Positions 1-8,811 of a stretch of 64,000 bases of DNA are shown here, piece by piece (position 1 is the first letter of the stretch; every line of letters begins with the position of its first letter). The notes under the pieces were generated by a model that ran no database searches, was not told where the DNA came from, and saw only the letters and a program-made list of their open reading frames with translations. The position numbers were made by a program, and so were the translations under genes. The stretch lies in NCBI RefSeq assembly GCF_003994255.1, contig NZ_ML133859.1, forward strand, positions 100,921 to 164,920, read 5' to 3'. This stretch comes from Brachybacterium paraconglomeratum (GTDB lineage: Bacteria > Actinomycetota > Actinomycetes > Actinomycetales > Dermabacteraceae).

Positions 1-53
1 GGGCCAGGGCGCACTCAGCTCCAGGCACCCTGCAGCCACCGCCCCCAGCCCCA

Positions 54-130
54 AGCCCGCAGCCCACAGCCCACAGCCCGCAGCCCGCAGCCCGCAGCCC
101 GCAGCCCGCAGCCCGCAGCCCGCAGCCCGC
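54..130. repeat. Eleven 7-bp tandem repeats (AGCCCGC)
   Basis: Eleven consecutive 7-bp units run from 54 to 130. Nine read AGCCCGC; the second and third read AGCCCAC. No gene in the window overlaps it. It may lie at the 3' end of a gene to the left, as other repeats in this window do, but that gene is not visible. Confidence 0.9.
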
Positions 131-163
131 AGAGCATGGTCGACTACTGGCGGAGGGCGTACC

Positions 164-185
164 TCTATGCCTATATAGGCATAGA
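164..185. promoter_or_regulatory. Perfect 22-bp AT-rich palindrome
   Basis: The half-site TCTATGCCTAT is followed directly by its exact reverse complement, a 22-bp perfect palindrome with a TATATA centre. It is AT-rich in a very GC-rich setting. It lies about 100 bp beyond the 3' end of the GH32 gene. No T-run follows on either strand, so an operator for a gene to the left is more likely than a terminator; this is inference. The rest of 131-285 shows nothing recognisable. Confidence 0.6.
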
Positions 186-285
186 AGGACGCCAGACGCC
201 CGTGACCGACCATGCCACCGGCGGTCCCGGGCCTCGGATCGGGGGAACCGGACCCGGCAGCGCTCGGGATGCCGCGGCGGGAGGC

Positions 286-1701
286 TCAGCGCCCGGGCAG
301 CTCGAGCGCCCACGCCTCGGCGAGCGCCCCGCGCACGCGGACCCGATCGCCGTCTGCCGGGTAGAAGCGCAGAGTGCACGGGGAAACCGCGTCCGGGAGG
401 TGCTCGAGGAGGCTCGCGTCGAGGAACAGCGTCGCGGGTCCGTCGTCGACCGAGAGAACCTCGCGCGCAGTGCCGTCGGCTCCGAGGATCTCGACCGTGA
501 CGGCCCCGCGAGTGCGCACCTCGGCCCGCGCGGGAGTCTCGAGCAGGAGCTCGACAGTGCCGCCCGCCCCGGTGGCCCCGGGCACGTCGACGTCGTCCGC
601 CGCCTCCAGGGGCAGCGCCTCGGCCCGCAGCGCGCGCAGCTCCGGGACCGGCGCGCTGCGCAGCTCCTCCCCGTCGAGCCGCAGCTCCCGCGGGAAGGTC
701 AGCGCTCCGGCCCAGCCCTGGGCGTCGGTCTGCTCCTGGCTGCGCTGCTGCCCCTCCCATGACCAGCCCCACAGCAGCACCCGGCCGCCCTCGGCGTCGA
801 CAACGGCCTGGGGTGCGTAGAAGTCGGGACCGATGTCGACCTGCCCCCCGGCGGTCGGAGCGAAGCGCGGCGCGCCGTCCGGGCCGTCGACGAGGTCCCC
901 CACCAGGTAGTCGACCTGGAGAGTGGAGCGCTCGTGGGTGGAAGGGTGCCCCCAGCGGGACAGCAGCAGCACCCAGCGCCCGCCGACGGGCACGAGCTGC
1001 GGGCACTCCCAGAGGTCGGCGGGCGAGTGCTCGGCGGCGACAGGGTCGTCGCCGTGCAGCAGCGTGCCGACGAGCTCCCAGTTCTCGAGGTCCTCGCACG
1101 AAAACAGCAGCAGCGTCGGCACGAAGCGACCGCCCTCGCGCACCCCGGCGCCTTGGATCCCCCAGCGCTTCCCGCCGTAGGTGAACACGAAGGGGTCGCG
1201 GATCCCGATCAGTCCGGGCACCTCGGGCACCTCGGCGGCGACCACGCCGGTGCGGACCAGCTCGGTGCCGCTCTCATCGAGGCGGGTGACGAGCACGCGG
1301 GCGAGCTGGTTCTCGATCCCGTCGACCCCGGAGTAGACGAGAGTGGGGACGGCGGGAGCACCGGGCCCGCCGGCGACGGGTCCGGCGGACAGTTCGGCAT
1401 CCTCGGCGGCGCTCCCGTCGGGCGCGTGGTCGAGGAGTCCGACGCCGCTCCAGCAGCCGTCCTGGTCGGCCTCTCCCGGGCGGGGCACGGGGCCCAGCGG
1501 CTCCTCGCGCCAGCTCACCAGATCCGAGGAGGACATGTGCCCCCAGTGGATGTGCTCGTGGCGGGTGGACGCAGGGTTGTACTGGAAGAACACGTGCCAA
1601 CGGCCGTCGGCGGTGCGGTGGATGCCGTTGGGGTCGTTGATCCAGCCGAGCGGGTGGACGCGGTGGAGGGCCGGGAAGCCGAGGTCGAGGGTGTCGGTCA
1701 T
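286..1701 (-). CDS. Glycoside hydrolase family 32 (beta-fructosidase/sucrose hydrolase)
   Basis: Hydrolyses beta-fructosidic bonds of sucrose or fructo-oligosaccharides. The 471-residue protein shows the GH32 signatures: WINDPNG at residues 20-26 with nucleophile Asp23, IRDP with transition-state Asp169, and WECP with acid/base Glu232; a beta-sandwich C-terminal region follows. It has no signal peptide, so the enzyme is probably cytoplasmic and acts on sugar imported by the ABC system encoded just upstream. The ATG at 1701 is chosen because AGGAG lies about 10 bp before it and the GH32 fold begins at once; the reading frame stays open further upstream but that overlaps the permease. Last gene of the LacI-controlled operon. 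Whether the substrate is sucrose, its phosphate or a fructan cannot be told from sequence. Confidence 0.93.
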   Translation of the reverse strand: MTDTLDLGFPALHRVHPLGWINDPNGIHRTADGRWHVFFQYNPASTRHEHIHWGHMSSSDLVSWREEPLGPVPRPGEADQDGCWSGVGLLDHAPDGSAAEDAELSAGPVAGGPGAPAVPTLVYSGVDGIENQLARVLVTRLDESGTELVRTGVVAAEVPEVPGLIGIRDPFVFTYGGKRWGIQGAGVREGGRFVPTLLLFSCEDLENWELVGTLLHGDDPVAAEHSPADLWECPQLVPVGGRWVLLLSRWGHPSTHERSTLQVDYLVGDLVDGPDGAPRFAPTAGGQVDIGPDFYAPQAVVDAEGGRVLLWGWSWEGQQRSQEQTDAQGWAGALTFPRELRLDGEELRSAPVPELRALRAEALPLEAADDVDVPGATGAGGTVELLLETPARAEVRTRGAVTVEILGADGTAREVLSVDDGPATLFLDASLLEHLPDAVSPCTLRFYPADGDRVRVRGALAEAWALELPGR

Positions 1702-1748
1702 CGTGATGCTGCTCCTGGTGACGTGGGGGCGGGGACGGTGGGCAGGGG

Positions 1749-2570
1749 TCATTTCGAGGACCCGGCGGTGAGGCCCTCGCGCAGGTAGCGCTGGCCGAAG
1801 AGGAACACCACCACGGCGGGCACCATCGAGAGAATCACGCCTGCCAGCACGACCGAGATCGAACCCGTGCCGAGGTTGCCCTGGAGGGTCACGAGGCCGA
1901 GCGGCAGGGTGTAGTTCTGCTCGGAGATCATGAAGATCAGCGGGCGGAAGAACTCGTTCCAGTGGTAGTTGAAGGCGAGGACCCCCACGATCGCCATGCC
2001 GGACAGCGCCAACGGTGCGTAGATGGAGAAGAAGGTGCGCCAGGGGCTCGCGCCGTCGAGCGCCGCGGCCTCCCCCAGCTCGAGCGGCAGACCCAGGAAG
2101 TACTGACGCATCAGGAAGGTCCCGAAGGCGGTGGGGATCGCGGGGAGGATCAGCGCGAGCAGCGTGTCGGAGAGCCCCATCCCGCGGATGATCATGAACA
2201 CCGGCACGATCGTGACCTGCACCGGAACCATCATCGTCGAGAGCACGATCGCGAACAGGGCGTTCTTGCCGCGGAACTCCATGCGGGCGAAGACGTACCC
2301 CGCCATCGCGGCGGTGAGCATCTGGCCGATCGCGACGACCCCGGTGACCAGGGCGCTGTTGAGCACCAGCAGCGGCACCGCGATCTGCTCGAACACCGCG
2401 GTGTAGCTCGAGAAGTCCGGTGACGTGGGGAAGAAGCTCGGGGGGAGGCTGAAGGACTCGGCGGCGGGCCGGAGCGAGGTGGTGAACGTCCACCACACCG
2501 GACCGAGCGTGAGCACGGCGGCGACGAGCAGGGCGGAGTACTTGGCGAGGGCGGGCAGGCGGCGTGTCAT
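1749..2570 (-). CDS. Sugar ABC transporter permease (CUT1, MalG/UgpE-like)
   Basis: Inner-membrane permease of a carbohydrate ABC importer. The 273 residues contain an N-terminal transmembrane helix and about five more, with the cytoplasmic EAA loop readable as EAAALDGASPWRTFF, the ATPase contact site. Length and N-terminal layout match the second (MalG-type) permease of CUT1 systems. It lies between the other permease gene and GH32 on the same strand. No ATPase gene is in the cluster; as in many actinobacterial CUT1 systems a shared MsiK-type ATPase encoded elsewhere is the probable partner (inference). Confidence 0.93.
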   Translation of the reverse strand: MTRRLPALAKYSALLVAAVLTLGPVWWTFTTSLRPAAESFSLPPSFFPTSPDFSSYTAVFEQIAVPLLVLNSALVTGVVAIGQMLTAAMAGYVFARMEFRGKNALFAIVLSTMMVPVQVTIVPVFMIIRGMGLSDTLLALILPAIPTAFGTFLMRQYFLGLPLELGEAAALDGASPWRTFFSIYAPLALSGMAIVGVLAFNYHWNEFFRPLIFMISEQNYTLPLGLVTLQGNLGTGSISVVLAGVILSMVPAVVVFLFGQRYLREGLTAGSSK

Positions 2571-2622
2571 CGGGGGTCCTTCCGGACGGGGACAGGGGCG
2601 CTCGCGACGGCGGGAGCGCGGC

Positions 2623-3504
2623 TCACTGATAGAAGACGAAGCGTCGGGCGAGGCGGAACTGGGCGGCGGTGACGAGCATGATCAGGACCATGAGGACCAG
2701 GCCGATCGCGCTGGCACGCCCGAACTCGAGCTCGCGGAAGGCGCTCTCGTAGATGACCATCACGACCGTGCGGGTGGAGTCACCCGGCCCGCCGCGCGTG
2801 AGCACGTAGGGCTGGTCGAAGACCTGCAGCGCGGAGATGATCGCCATCACCGAGGCGACCAGCACGGTGGGACTCACCAGCGGCAGGGTGAGATGGCGGA
2901 ACTGGCGCCAGCCGGTCGCCCCGTCGATGGAGCCTGCCTCGTAGATCTCGGTGGGGATCGAGCTCAGGCCGCCGATGAAGAGCAGGAACGAGAAGCCGAA
3001 GTTCTGCCACACGTACACCGCGATCACCACGACCATGGCCCACTGCGGGCTGGTCAGCCAGGGCACGGCCGGGATCCCCACCAGCGAGAGCAGCCAGTTG
3101 ATGACGCCGTAGCTCTCGTTGAACAGGTACTTCATGAGGATCGAGACGCTCGCGGCGGACAGCACGAGGGGGAAGAAGAAGGTCGAGCGGAAGAACACTC
3201 GCAGCCACGGAGGCATCCGGGAGCTGACCAGCACGGCGAGCAGCATCGCGATGACGAGCTGGGCGGCGACCGCGACGACCACGAACACGGCGGTGTTCAG
3301 GAAGGAGATGCCGACGGTCCGGTCGGTGGCGAGGTCGGCGAAGTTCTCCAGCCCCACGAACTGCGGGGAGGTGATGATGTCCCAGCGGAAGAAGGCGAGA
3401 GCGAGCGAGCCGACGATCGGCAGCACCACGAAGATGCCGATGCCGAGCATCGTCGGGGCGAGGAAGAGCCAGCGCAGCAGGGCGCTGTCGCGATCGGCGG
3501 TCAT
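2623..3504 (-). CDS. Sugar ABC transporter permease (CUT1, MalF/UgpA-like)
   Basis: First permease of the carbohydrate importer, 293 residues, about six transmembrane helices. The EAA loop reads EIYEAGSIDGATGWRQF followed by the usual LPL. Its start codon overlaps the stop of the substrate-binding protein gene by four bases (ATGA), showing translational coupling. It pairs with the permease encoded next downstream. Substrate is inferred as a fructose-containing sugar from the GH32 gene at the operon end. Confidence 0.93.
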   Translation of the reverse strand: MTADRDSALLRWLFLAPTMLGIGIFVVLPIVGSLALAFFRWDIITSPQFVGLENFADLATDRTVGISFLNTAVFVVVAVAAQLVIAMLLAVLVSSRMPPWLRVFFRSTFFFPLVLSAASVSILMKYLFNESYGVINWLLSLVGIPAVPWLTSPQWAMVVVIAVYVWQNFGFSFLLFIGGLSSIPTEIYEAGSIDGATGWRQFRHLTLPLVSPTVLVASVMAIISALQVFDQPYVLTRGGPGDSTRTVVMVIYESAFRELEFGRASAIGLVLMVLIMLVTAAQFRLARRFVFYQ

Positions 3505-4889
3505 GAGGGGTCCTCCTCGGAGAAGACGGCGCGCAGATCGGCGTCCAGATCCGCGAGCGACCGCGCGACCTGGTCAGGACCGCCGGACAGCGCGGTGGAG
3601 ACATTGCGGATGAGCGCCGTCTCGACGGCGGCCTGCTGCGGCGGGGCGGGGATCGGGCCGGTGGACGGGAAGCGGTCGAGGGTCTCGTAGAAACGTGACC
3701 AGTGCTCCGGACCGATGCCGGTGTACAGGGAGTCGTTCACCATCGAGCGCCGGGTGGGAGTCGTCGACGGGGTCGGGAAGGCGAGCTCCATCGCCTCCTT
3801 CGAGGCGGTGTACTTGATCCACTCCCAGGCCTGGTCCGGCTTGTCGGTGGTCTTCATGACCGCGTATCCGGCACCTCCGAACTGGTGACGCTGGGTCTTC
3901 CAGCGCGGGAAGAACTGCACGTCGTACTGCTCGGGGCGCATGCCGCCCTCGGCGAGTCCCTGCACCCAGTAGCCGCCCGCGGGGGTGGTGCCGATGCGAC
4001 CGGAGGCGAACAGGCCGACGAGGGTGTTGCCGCCGCCCTCCTCGGGACGCACGGCGAGGCCCTCGCTGACGAGGCCGCGCAGGTGCTCGAAGCTCTCGTG
4101 GACGCGGTCGTCGGTCGCGTTGGAGCCGGTCCAGAGATAACCGCCGGAGCGCTGCTCGCCGGGATAGAAGGTGGACCAGAAGTCCTCGCCGCCGCTCGCC
4201 CGCTCCTCGATCAGGAAGGAGGTGTCGTTGACGTAGAGCCAGGGGACGATCCCGCCGAAGAGGCGGTTGGTCCAGTAGTACGGGGTGGCGTCGCCCTTCA
4301 TCCCGCGCAGCAGCTCGGTGAAGTCGTCCTTCGTCCAGTCCTCCCCCGGCATCTCGAGGCCGTTGCGCTCGAGGACGTCGAGGTTGAGGTACATGTTCGC
4401 GGCGTTGAAGTCGAGCGGGAGCTGGTAGAGGGAGCCCTTGTACATGAAGGCCTCGATGAGGCTGGGGTGGACGTCCTCGAAGTAGTCCTTCATCTCCTCC
4501 GCGTCGCGCAGGAGGTAGTCGTCCAGCGGCAGCGCGAGGCGTTCGGCGAAGAGCTGCGCCCCCTCGGTCGCCGTGTAGACGATGTCGGGCTGGGTGCCGG
4601 AGGCGACCATCGTGAGGATCTTCGCGAAGAAGTCGCCCCAGTCGGTGGCCTGCACCGACTGGATCAGCACGGGGATGTCGGGATGGGTCTCCATGAAGGC
4701 GTCCGCGATCGCCTGACGGCCGGCCGCGTCCTGCGAGGTGCCGAGGATCAGGATCGTCAGGGCGTCCTGGCCGCGGCCGGGGATGTCGGCGCCGGTGAGG
4801 CGGGGCCAGGCGGCGACGGTGCCGGCGAGGGCTGCCGCGCCGCCGGCGCCGAGGAGGGCGCGGCGGGTGAGGGTGGAGGGGCTGGCCAT
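3501..4889 (-). CDS. Extracellular sugar-binding protein of ABC transporter
   Basis: Solute-binding protein (family 1 type) that delivers a carbohydrate to the permease pair. It has 462 residues. The N-terminus carries a twin-arginine-like signal (TRRALLGAGGAAALAG) without a lipobox cysteine, so Tat export followed by release or an uncleaved anchor is more likely than a lipoprotein. The mature part has the periplasmic-binding-protein pattern, with a TQPDIVYT stretch near the first hinge. First gene of the operon, with the promoter and paired operators about 95 bp upstream of the ATG. Confidence 0.92.
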   Translation of the reverse strand: MASPSTLTRRALLGAGGAAALAGTVAAWPRLTGADIPGRGQDALTILILGTSQDAAGRQAIADAFMETHPDIPVLIQSVQATDWGDFFAKILTMVASGTQPDIVYTATEGAQLFAERLALPLDDYLLRDAEEMKDYFEDVHPSLIEAFMYKGSLYQLPLDFNAANMYLNLDVLERNGLEMPGEDWTKDDFTELLRGMKGDATPYYWTNRLFGGIVPWLYVNDTSFLIEERASGGEDFWSTFYPGEQRSGGYLWTGSNATDDRVHESFEHLRGLVSEGLAVRPEEGGGNTLVGLFASGRIGTTPAGGYWVQGLAEGGMRPEQYDVQFFPRWKTQRHQFGGAGYAVMKTTDKPDQAWEWIKYTASKEAMELAFPTPSTTPTRRSMVNDSLYTGIGPEHWSRFYETLDRFPSTGPIPAPPQQAAVETALIRNVSTALSGGPDQVARSLADLDADLRAVFSEEDPS

Positions 4890-4983
4890 GCGGTCCTCTT
4901 CGTCGAGAGTCGGGACGGTCGAAGCGGGTCGAGGGAGGAGGTGCGCGTCGATGCGGCTGTCCGGCGTCCTCGCCGACTCACCG

Positions 4984-5045
4984 CTTGCACACGTGTCGAA
5001 GTCGCTCGGGACCAGTATGCAGCGCAGCTTTCACACGTGTCAACC
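4984..5045 (-). promoter_or_regulatory. Sugar-operon promoter with two LacI-type operators
   Basis: On the minus strand a -35 TTGACA (5043-5038) and a -10 CATACT (5019-5014) are separated by 18 bp, a near-consensus housekeeping promoter. Two copies of a palindrome with core ACACGTGT lie at 4984-5001 (CTTGCACACGTGTCGAAG) and 5028-5045 (CTTTCACACGTGTCAACC), 44 bp apart, about four helical turns. One covers the -35, the other lies just past the expected start of transcription: a classical repression arrangement. The adjacent LacI protein is the obvious candidate to bind them. Nothing else is seen in 5046-5189. Confidence 0.8.
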
Positions 5046-5189
5046 CTGATTCCGCGGCAGCGCCCGGAACCCATGACGCGGGCCGGTTCGCCCAGCCCGA
5101 GACCAGCCCGGTCCCGGAGCCGGCCCAGACCCGGGCGGAGCACCACCGGTCCCACCTCGACCAGCCCTCGCAGCGGACGTCGAGCGAGG

Positions 5190-6251
5190 TCAGCGCCCCC
5201 GAGCCATCCCCACCGACTCCCGCTCGACGAGCGGGCAGTCGACGACCACGAGACCCGCGTCGTCGCCCGCCGCCTCGCCCTCCAGTCGCGCGAACAGCGC
5301 AGCCATCGCCCGGCGTCCCATCTCCTCGTGGGGCAGGGCGATCGTCGTGAGCTTCGGAACGAGCCGCTCGGCGAAGAAGTCCTCGTCATCGAAGCCGATC
5401 ACCGAGAGATCCCCCGGAACGGAGATTCCCGCCGCGGCCGCGGCCTGGAGCACCCCGGCAGCGACCCGGTCACGGATGCAGAACACACCCGTCGGCGGGT
5501 CCTCCCCCGCGAACAGCCGGGCGGCGGCCCGGTAGCCGTCGTCGATCTGCCACCCGGCCTTCACCATCCGCGGTTCGAGGCCTGCGTCCGCCAGCTCGTC
5601 ACGAAAGCCGGCCTCCCGCTCGAGAACGGCCACGGAGCGATCGTCGCCGGAGAGCATGGCGATCCGCCGATGACCGGTCTCGATCAGGCGACGAGCAGCA
5701 CGTCGGGCGCCGCCGTAGTCGTCGGGCACGAAGGTGGGCGGCAGCTCGGCACCCTCGCCGCGCTCGTCCGCCCCGGGCGGCACCGGTTCGTGGTTCGCCA
5801 GCACCAGCGGGATCCCCGGGGGCACGACGGGGAGGGGGCCCCTCATGCGGCCCATGGTCGCGTAGAGCAGTCCGTCGACCTGGCGCTCGGCAAGGAGGCG
5901 GGCGGCATCCTCGACGGTGTGGTCGCGCAGCGAGAGGTCCACGGTGATCACGAGGTGATCGTGCCGGGCGGCGACCATCGAGGCGGCGCGCGCCATACGG
6001 CCGGCGAAGGGCGAGGTCGCGATCTCGTCGGTGATGAGACCGATCGTGCGCGAGCGACGCTCCTTGAGGGAGATCGCGAGGGCCGAGCGGGTGTAGCCGA
6101 GCTCGGCGGCGGCGGCGAGCACGCGCTGCTGGGTGGCCACGGCGACCGTCCCCTCCACACGTCCGTTGAGCACCATCGAGACGGTGGCCCGCGAGACACC
6201 GGCACGCGCCGCGACGTCGGCGGAGGTGGGGCGGCGGGACGGGGAGCTCAC
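5190..6251 (-). CDS. LacI-family transcriptional repressor
   Basis: DNA-binding regulator, 353 residues from the GTG at 6251. The LacI helix-turn-helix is clear right at the N-terminus (TSADVAARAGVSRATVSMVLNG), followed by the hinge helix and a periplasmic-binding-protein-like sensor domain ending in the usual VIGFDD segment. The frame is open to 6353, but the extra 34 residues are basic and unlike the family; LacI proteins start a few residues before the HTH, so the GTG is preferred. It lies upstream of the sugar operon on the same strand and probably represses it through the two ACACGTGT operators, released by the imported sugar (inference). Confidence 0.92.
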   Translation of the reverse strand: MSSPSRRPTSADVAARAGVSRATVSMVLNGRVEGTVAVATQQRVLAAAAELGYTRSALAISLKERRSRTIGLITDEIATSPFAGRMARAASMVAARHDHLVITVDLSLRDHTVEDAARLLAERQVDGLLYATMGRMRGPLPVVPPGIPLVLANHEPVPPGADERGEGAELPPTFVPDDYGGARRAARRLIETGHRRIAMLSGDDRSVAVLEREAGFRDELADAGLEPRMVKAGWQIDDGYRAAARLFAGEDPPTGVFCIRDRVAAGVLQAAAAAGISVPGDLSVIGFDDEDFFAERLVPKLTTIALPHEEMGRRAMAALFARLEGEAAGDDAGLVVVDCPLVERESVGMARGR

Positions 6252-6349
6252 AGCTCGTAGGGTACGCGGCTCCTCCGACCGGCGGCGGGCCGGGATCCGT
6301 GGCCCCTTCCCCGCGTTCCCGGCTAGTCGTCCTGTGCCCGCCCGGCGGC

Positions 6350-7204
6350 TCACACCACCGCGGTCATCCCGCCGTCGACGTGGAGGGTCTGGCCGTTGAC
6401 GAAGCGGCTCGCGTCGGAGGCGAGGAACACCAGCGGGCCGACGAGGTCCTCGACGTCGCCCCAGTGCCCGTCGGGAGTGCGTCGGGCGACCCAGGCGGAG
6501 AACTCCTCGTCCTCGACCAGGGCCTTCGTGAGCTCGGTGGCGAAGTAGCCGGGGGCGAGGGTGTTGACCTGGATGCCGTGAGGGGCGAGGTCCGCCGCGA
6601 GGCCCTTGGTGAACATCGCGATCCCGCCCTTGGTCGCGCTGTAGGCGGCGATCGAGGGGCGGGCGAGCTGGGACTGGACCGAGCCGATCTGCACGATCTT
6701 CCCGCTGCCGCGCGCGATCATGCCGCGGGCGACGCGGCGGGCGCAGTAGAAGGCGGCGGAGAGGTTCGTGGCCAGCAGCGCATCCCAGTCCTCGTCGGCG
6801 AACTCCGCGATCGGCGCCCGACGCTGGATGCCGGCGTTGTTGACCAGCACGTCCGGGGTGCCGTGCGCGGCCTCGATGGCGGTCAGCGCCGCGTCGACGG
6901 CGGCGGGGTCGGTGACGTCGAAGCCGGCCGAGAGGACCTCCGGCACCTCGCCGGCCCCGCCCGTCGCCTCGGCGCCGACGCCGGTCCCGTCGGCGGCGGT
7001 GGTCCCGTCGGCCGCGCCCGCGCGCTCCGCGGCGACGGCGGCGGCGATCTCCTCGGCCGCGGCAGCAGCGCGTCCCGCGTCCCGGCCATGGACGATCACC
7101 CGCGCCCCTGCCCGGACGAGGCCGGTGGCGAGCGCACGGCCGATGCCGCGGGTGGAGCCGGTGACCAGGGCGGTGCGGCCGGTGAGGTCGAACAGGTCGG
7201 ACAC
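6350..7204 (-). CDS. SDR-family oxidoreductase (gluconate 5-dehydrogenase-like)
   Basis: NAD(P)-dependent short-chain dehydrogenase, 284 residues from the GTG at 7204. Classical SDR motifs are all present: TGSTRGIG (15-22), NNAG (122-125), catalytic Ser about 175, and YSATK with Tyr188 and Lys192. The DLTGRTALVTGS start resembles gluconate 5-dehydrogenase/2-keto-acid SDRs. Odd: an Ala/Gly/Thr-rich insertion of about 45 residues (46-90) between the second beta strand and the DVTD segment, longer than usual for the family. It follows the MFS transporter gene on the same strand, so it probably acts on a sugar acid or hydroxy acid imported by it. Confidence 0.88.
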   Translation of the reverse strand: MSDLFDLTGRTALVTGSTRGIGRALATGLVRAGARVIVHGRDAGRAAAAAEEIAAAVAAERAGAADGTTAADGTGVGAEATGGAGEVPEVLSAGFDVTDPAAVDAALTAIEAAHGTPDVLVNNAGIQRRAPIAEFADEDWDALLATNLSAAFYCARRVARGMIARGSGKIVQIGSVQSQLARPSIAAYSATKGGIAMFTKGLAADLAPHGIQVNTLAPGYFATELTKALVEDEEFSAWVARRTPDGHWGDVEDLVGPLVFLASDASRFVNGQTLHVDGGMTAVV

Positions 7205-7293
7205 GATGTCTCTCCTTCGTGAGGAATGTGCGGGGGCGTGGTCGGACGAGGAGGCCCGGGCCGTGGAACGGGCCCGGGCCTGCTTGGAGGATC

Positions 7294-8748
7294 TCAGGCC
7301 CGTGCGGGGCTCGACGTCTCGTCCGCGGCGCCGGAGCCGGGGACGACGGCGGCCTCGGCCTCGTAGGCGGAGTCCTTCTCGGTGGTGGACAGCCGGATCG
7401 CGTCCTCGGTGCGCAGCAGGTCGCGGCCGCGGGTCTCGGGGACCAGGAAGGTGGAGGCGGTGGTGATCGCGGCGAGTGTCGCCATGTACAGGCCCAGCAC
7501 GATCCAGTTGCCGTCGGTCCAGGCCATCAGGGAGGCGCCGAGCACGCCGGCGAGGCCGCCGGCCAGCACCGCGGAGAGCTCGCGGGCCATGGCCACGCCG
7601 AGATAGCGGTGACGGTTGCCGAAGAGCTCGGGGAGCATCGCGCACTGCGGGCCGAGCATGGAGTTCACGGCCACGCCGATGCCGATCGCGACCACGGCGA
7701 TCGAGAGTCCGGTGCTGCCCAGCGACAGCATCCACCAGGCCGGGAAGCTGTAGACCAGCATGAACACGGCGCCGAAGCGGTAGACGGGCACGCGCCCCAC
7801 CTTGTCGGAGATCGCGCCGGTCAGCGGCACGGAGAACACGCCGATGAGGCTGCCGAGGGTCACGCCCCAGGCGACGGAGCCGCGGTCCAGGCCGATCGCG
7901 GCGGAGGTGACGAAGGCGAGGGAGACGGACTGGAAGAGGTAGGAGCCGCCGTTCTCGGCCATGCGCAGGCCGATGCCGGTGACCACGCCCGGCAGGCCCT
8001 TGGTGAAGATGTCGCGCAGCGGCCGCTCGGCGGTCTGCTCGCGCTTCTCGAGGTGCACGAAGGTGGGGGTCTCCTCGAGCTTCGCCCGGATCCACAGCGC
8101 CACCAGGATCAGCACCACGGAGGCGAGGAACGGCAGGCGCCAGCCCCAGGAGAGGAACTGCTCCTCGGGCAGCAGCGTCAGGGCGGAGAAGGCGAGGCCG
8201 GCCAGCAGGGTGCCGGCCTGGATGCCGACGAAGGGCAGGGCGGAGAAGAAGCCGCGCCGTTTCACGGGGGCGTACTCGGCCATCAGCACGGTGGAGCCGG
8301 CCTGTTCGGCGCCCGCGCCGAAGCCCTGGGCGAGCCGCAGGACCACGAGCAGCGCGGGGGCGAGCGCGCCGACGGACTCGTAGGTGGGCAGCACGCCGAT
8401 CAGCATGGACGAGCCGCCCATCAGCACGATCGTGGTGACCAGCACGAAGCGTCGGCCGACCTTGTCGCCGAGCAGGCCGAAGACGAGGCCGCCGATGGGG
8501 CGGGCCGCGAAGCCGACGCCGTAGACGCCGAAGGCGGCGATGAGGGCCATCGCGGGATTGGACTGGTCGAAGAACAGCTGGTTGAAGACCAGGGCGGTCA
8601 TCAGGCCGTACATCGCGAAGTCGAAGTACTCCAGCGCGCTGCCGACGCTCGAGGAGAGCGTGGCCCGGCGCAGGTTCGCCTGGTACTCGCGGTCCGCGTC
8701 GGCGGCGACCGCATCAGGCGGGGTCGTGGGGCTGGGGGTGGAGCTCAT
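7294..8748 (-). CDS. MFS transporter, metabolite:H+ symporter family
   Basis: Twelve-helix major-facilitator protein, 484 residues. The N-terminus SSSVGSALEYFDFAMYG and the loop GDKVGRRFVLV are typical of the MHS subfamily (ShiA/ProP/KgtP type), which imports organic acids with protons. AGGAG precedes the ATG at 8748. It lies between an IclR regulator and an SDR dehydrogenase in a run of same-strand genes with gaps under 90 bp, so uptake of a hydroxy or keto acid degraded by the neighbouring dehydrogenases is the likely role. Confidence 0.92.
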   Translation of the reverse strand: MSSTPSPTTPPDAVAADADREYQANLRRATLSSSVGSALEYFDFAMYGLMTALVFNQLFFDQSNPAMALIAAFGVYGVGFAARPIGGLVFGLLGDKVGRRFVLVTTIVLMGGSSMLIGVLPTYESVGALAPALLVVLRLAQGFGAGAEQAGSTVLMAEYAPVKRRGFFSALPFVGIQAGTLLAGLAFSALTLLPEEQFLSWGWRLPFLASVVLILVALWIRAKLEETPTFVHLEKREQTAERPLRDIFTKGLPGVVTGIGLRMAENGGSYLFQSVSLAFVTSAAIGLDRGSVAWGVTLGSLIGVFSVPLTGAISDKVGRVPVYRFGAVFMLVYSFPAWWMLSLGSTGLSIAVVAIGIGVAVNSMLGPQCAMLPELFGNRHRYLGVAMARELSAVLAGGLAGVLGASLMAWTDGNWIVLGLYMATLAAITTASTFLVPETRGRDLLRTEDAIRLSTTEKDSAYEAEAAVVPGSGAADETSSPARA

Positions 8749-8811
8749 GGGACATCTCCTTCGATGGCTCAGAGAGGGGCCGACGGGCCCCGGGGGTGTT
8801 CTGCGCCGGGG

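Noticed and set aside
164..185. Palindrome as terminator of the GH32 gene
   Set aside because: No T-rich run follows on the minus strand and the stem is AT-rich; an operator is at least as likely.
2425..3690. Long plus-strand frame opposite the permease gene
   Set aside because: Arg/Gly/Asp/His-rich composition with no fold, lying fully antisense to a clear ABC permease; typical shadow frame in high-GC DNA.
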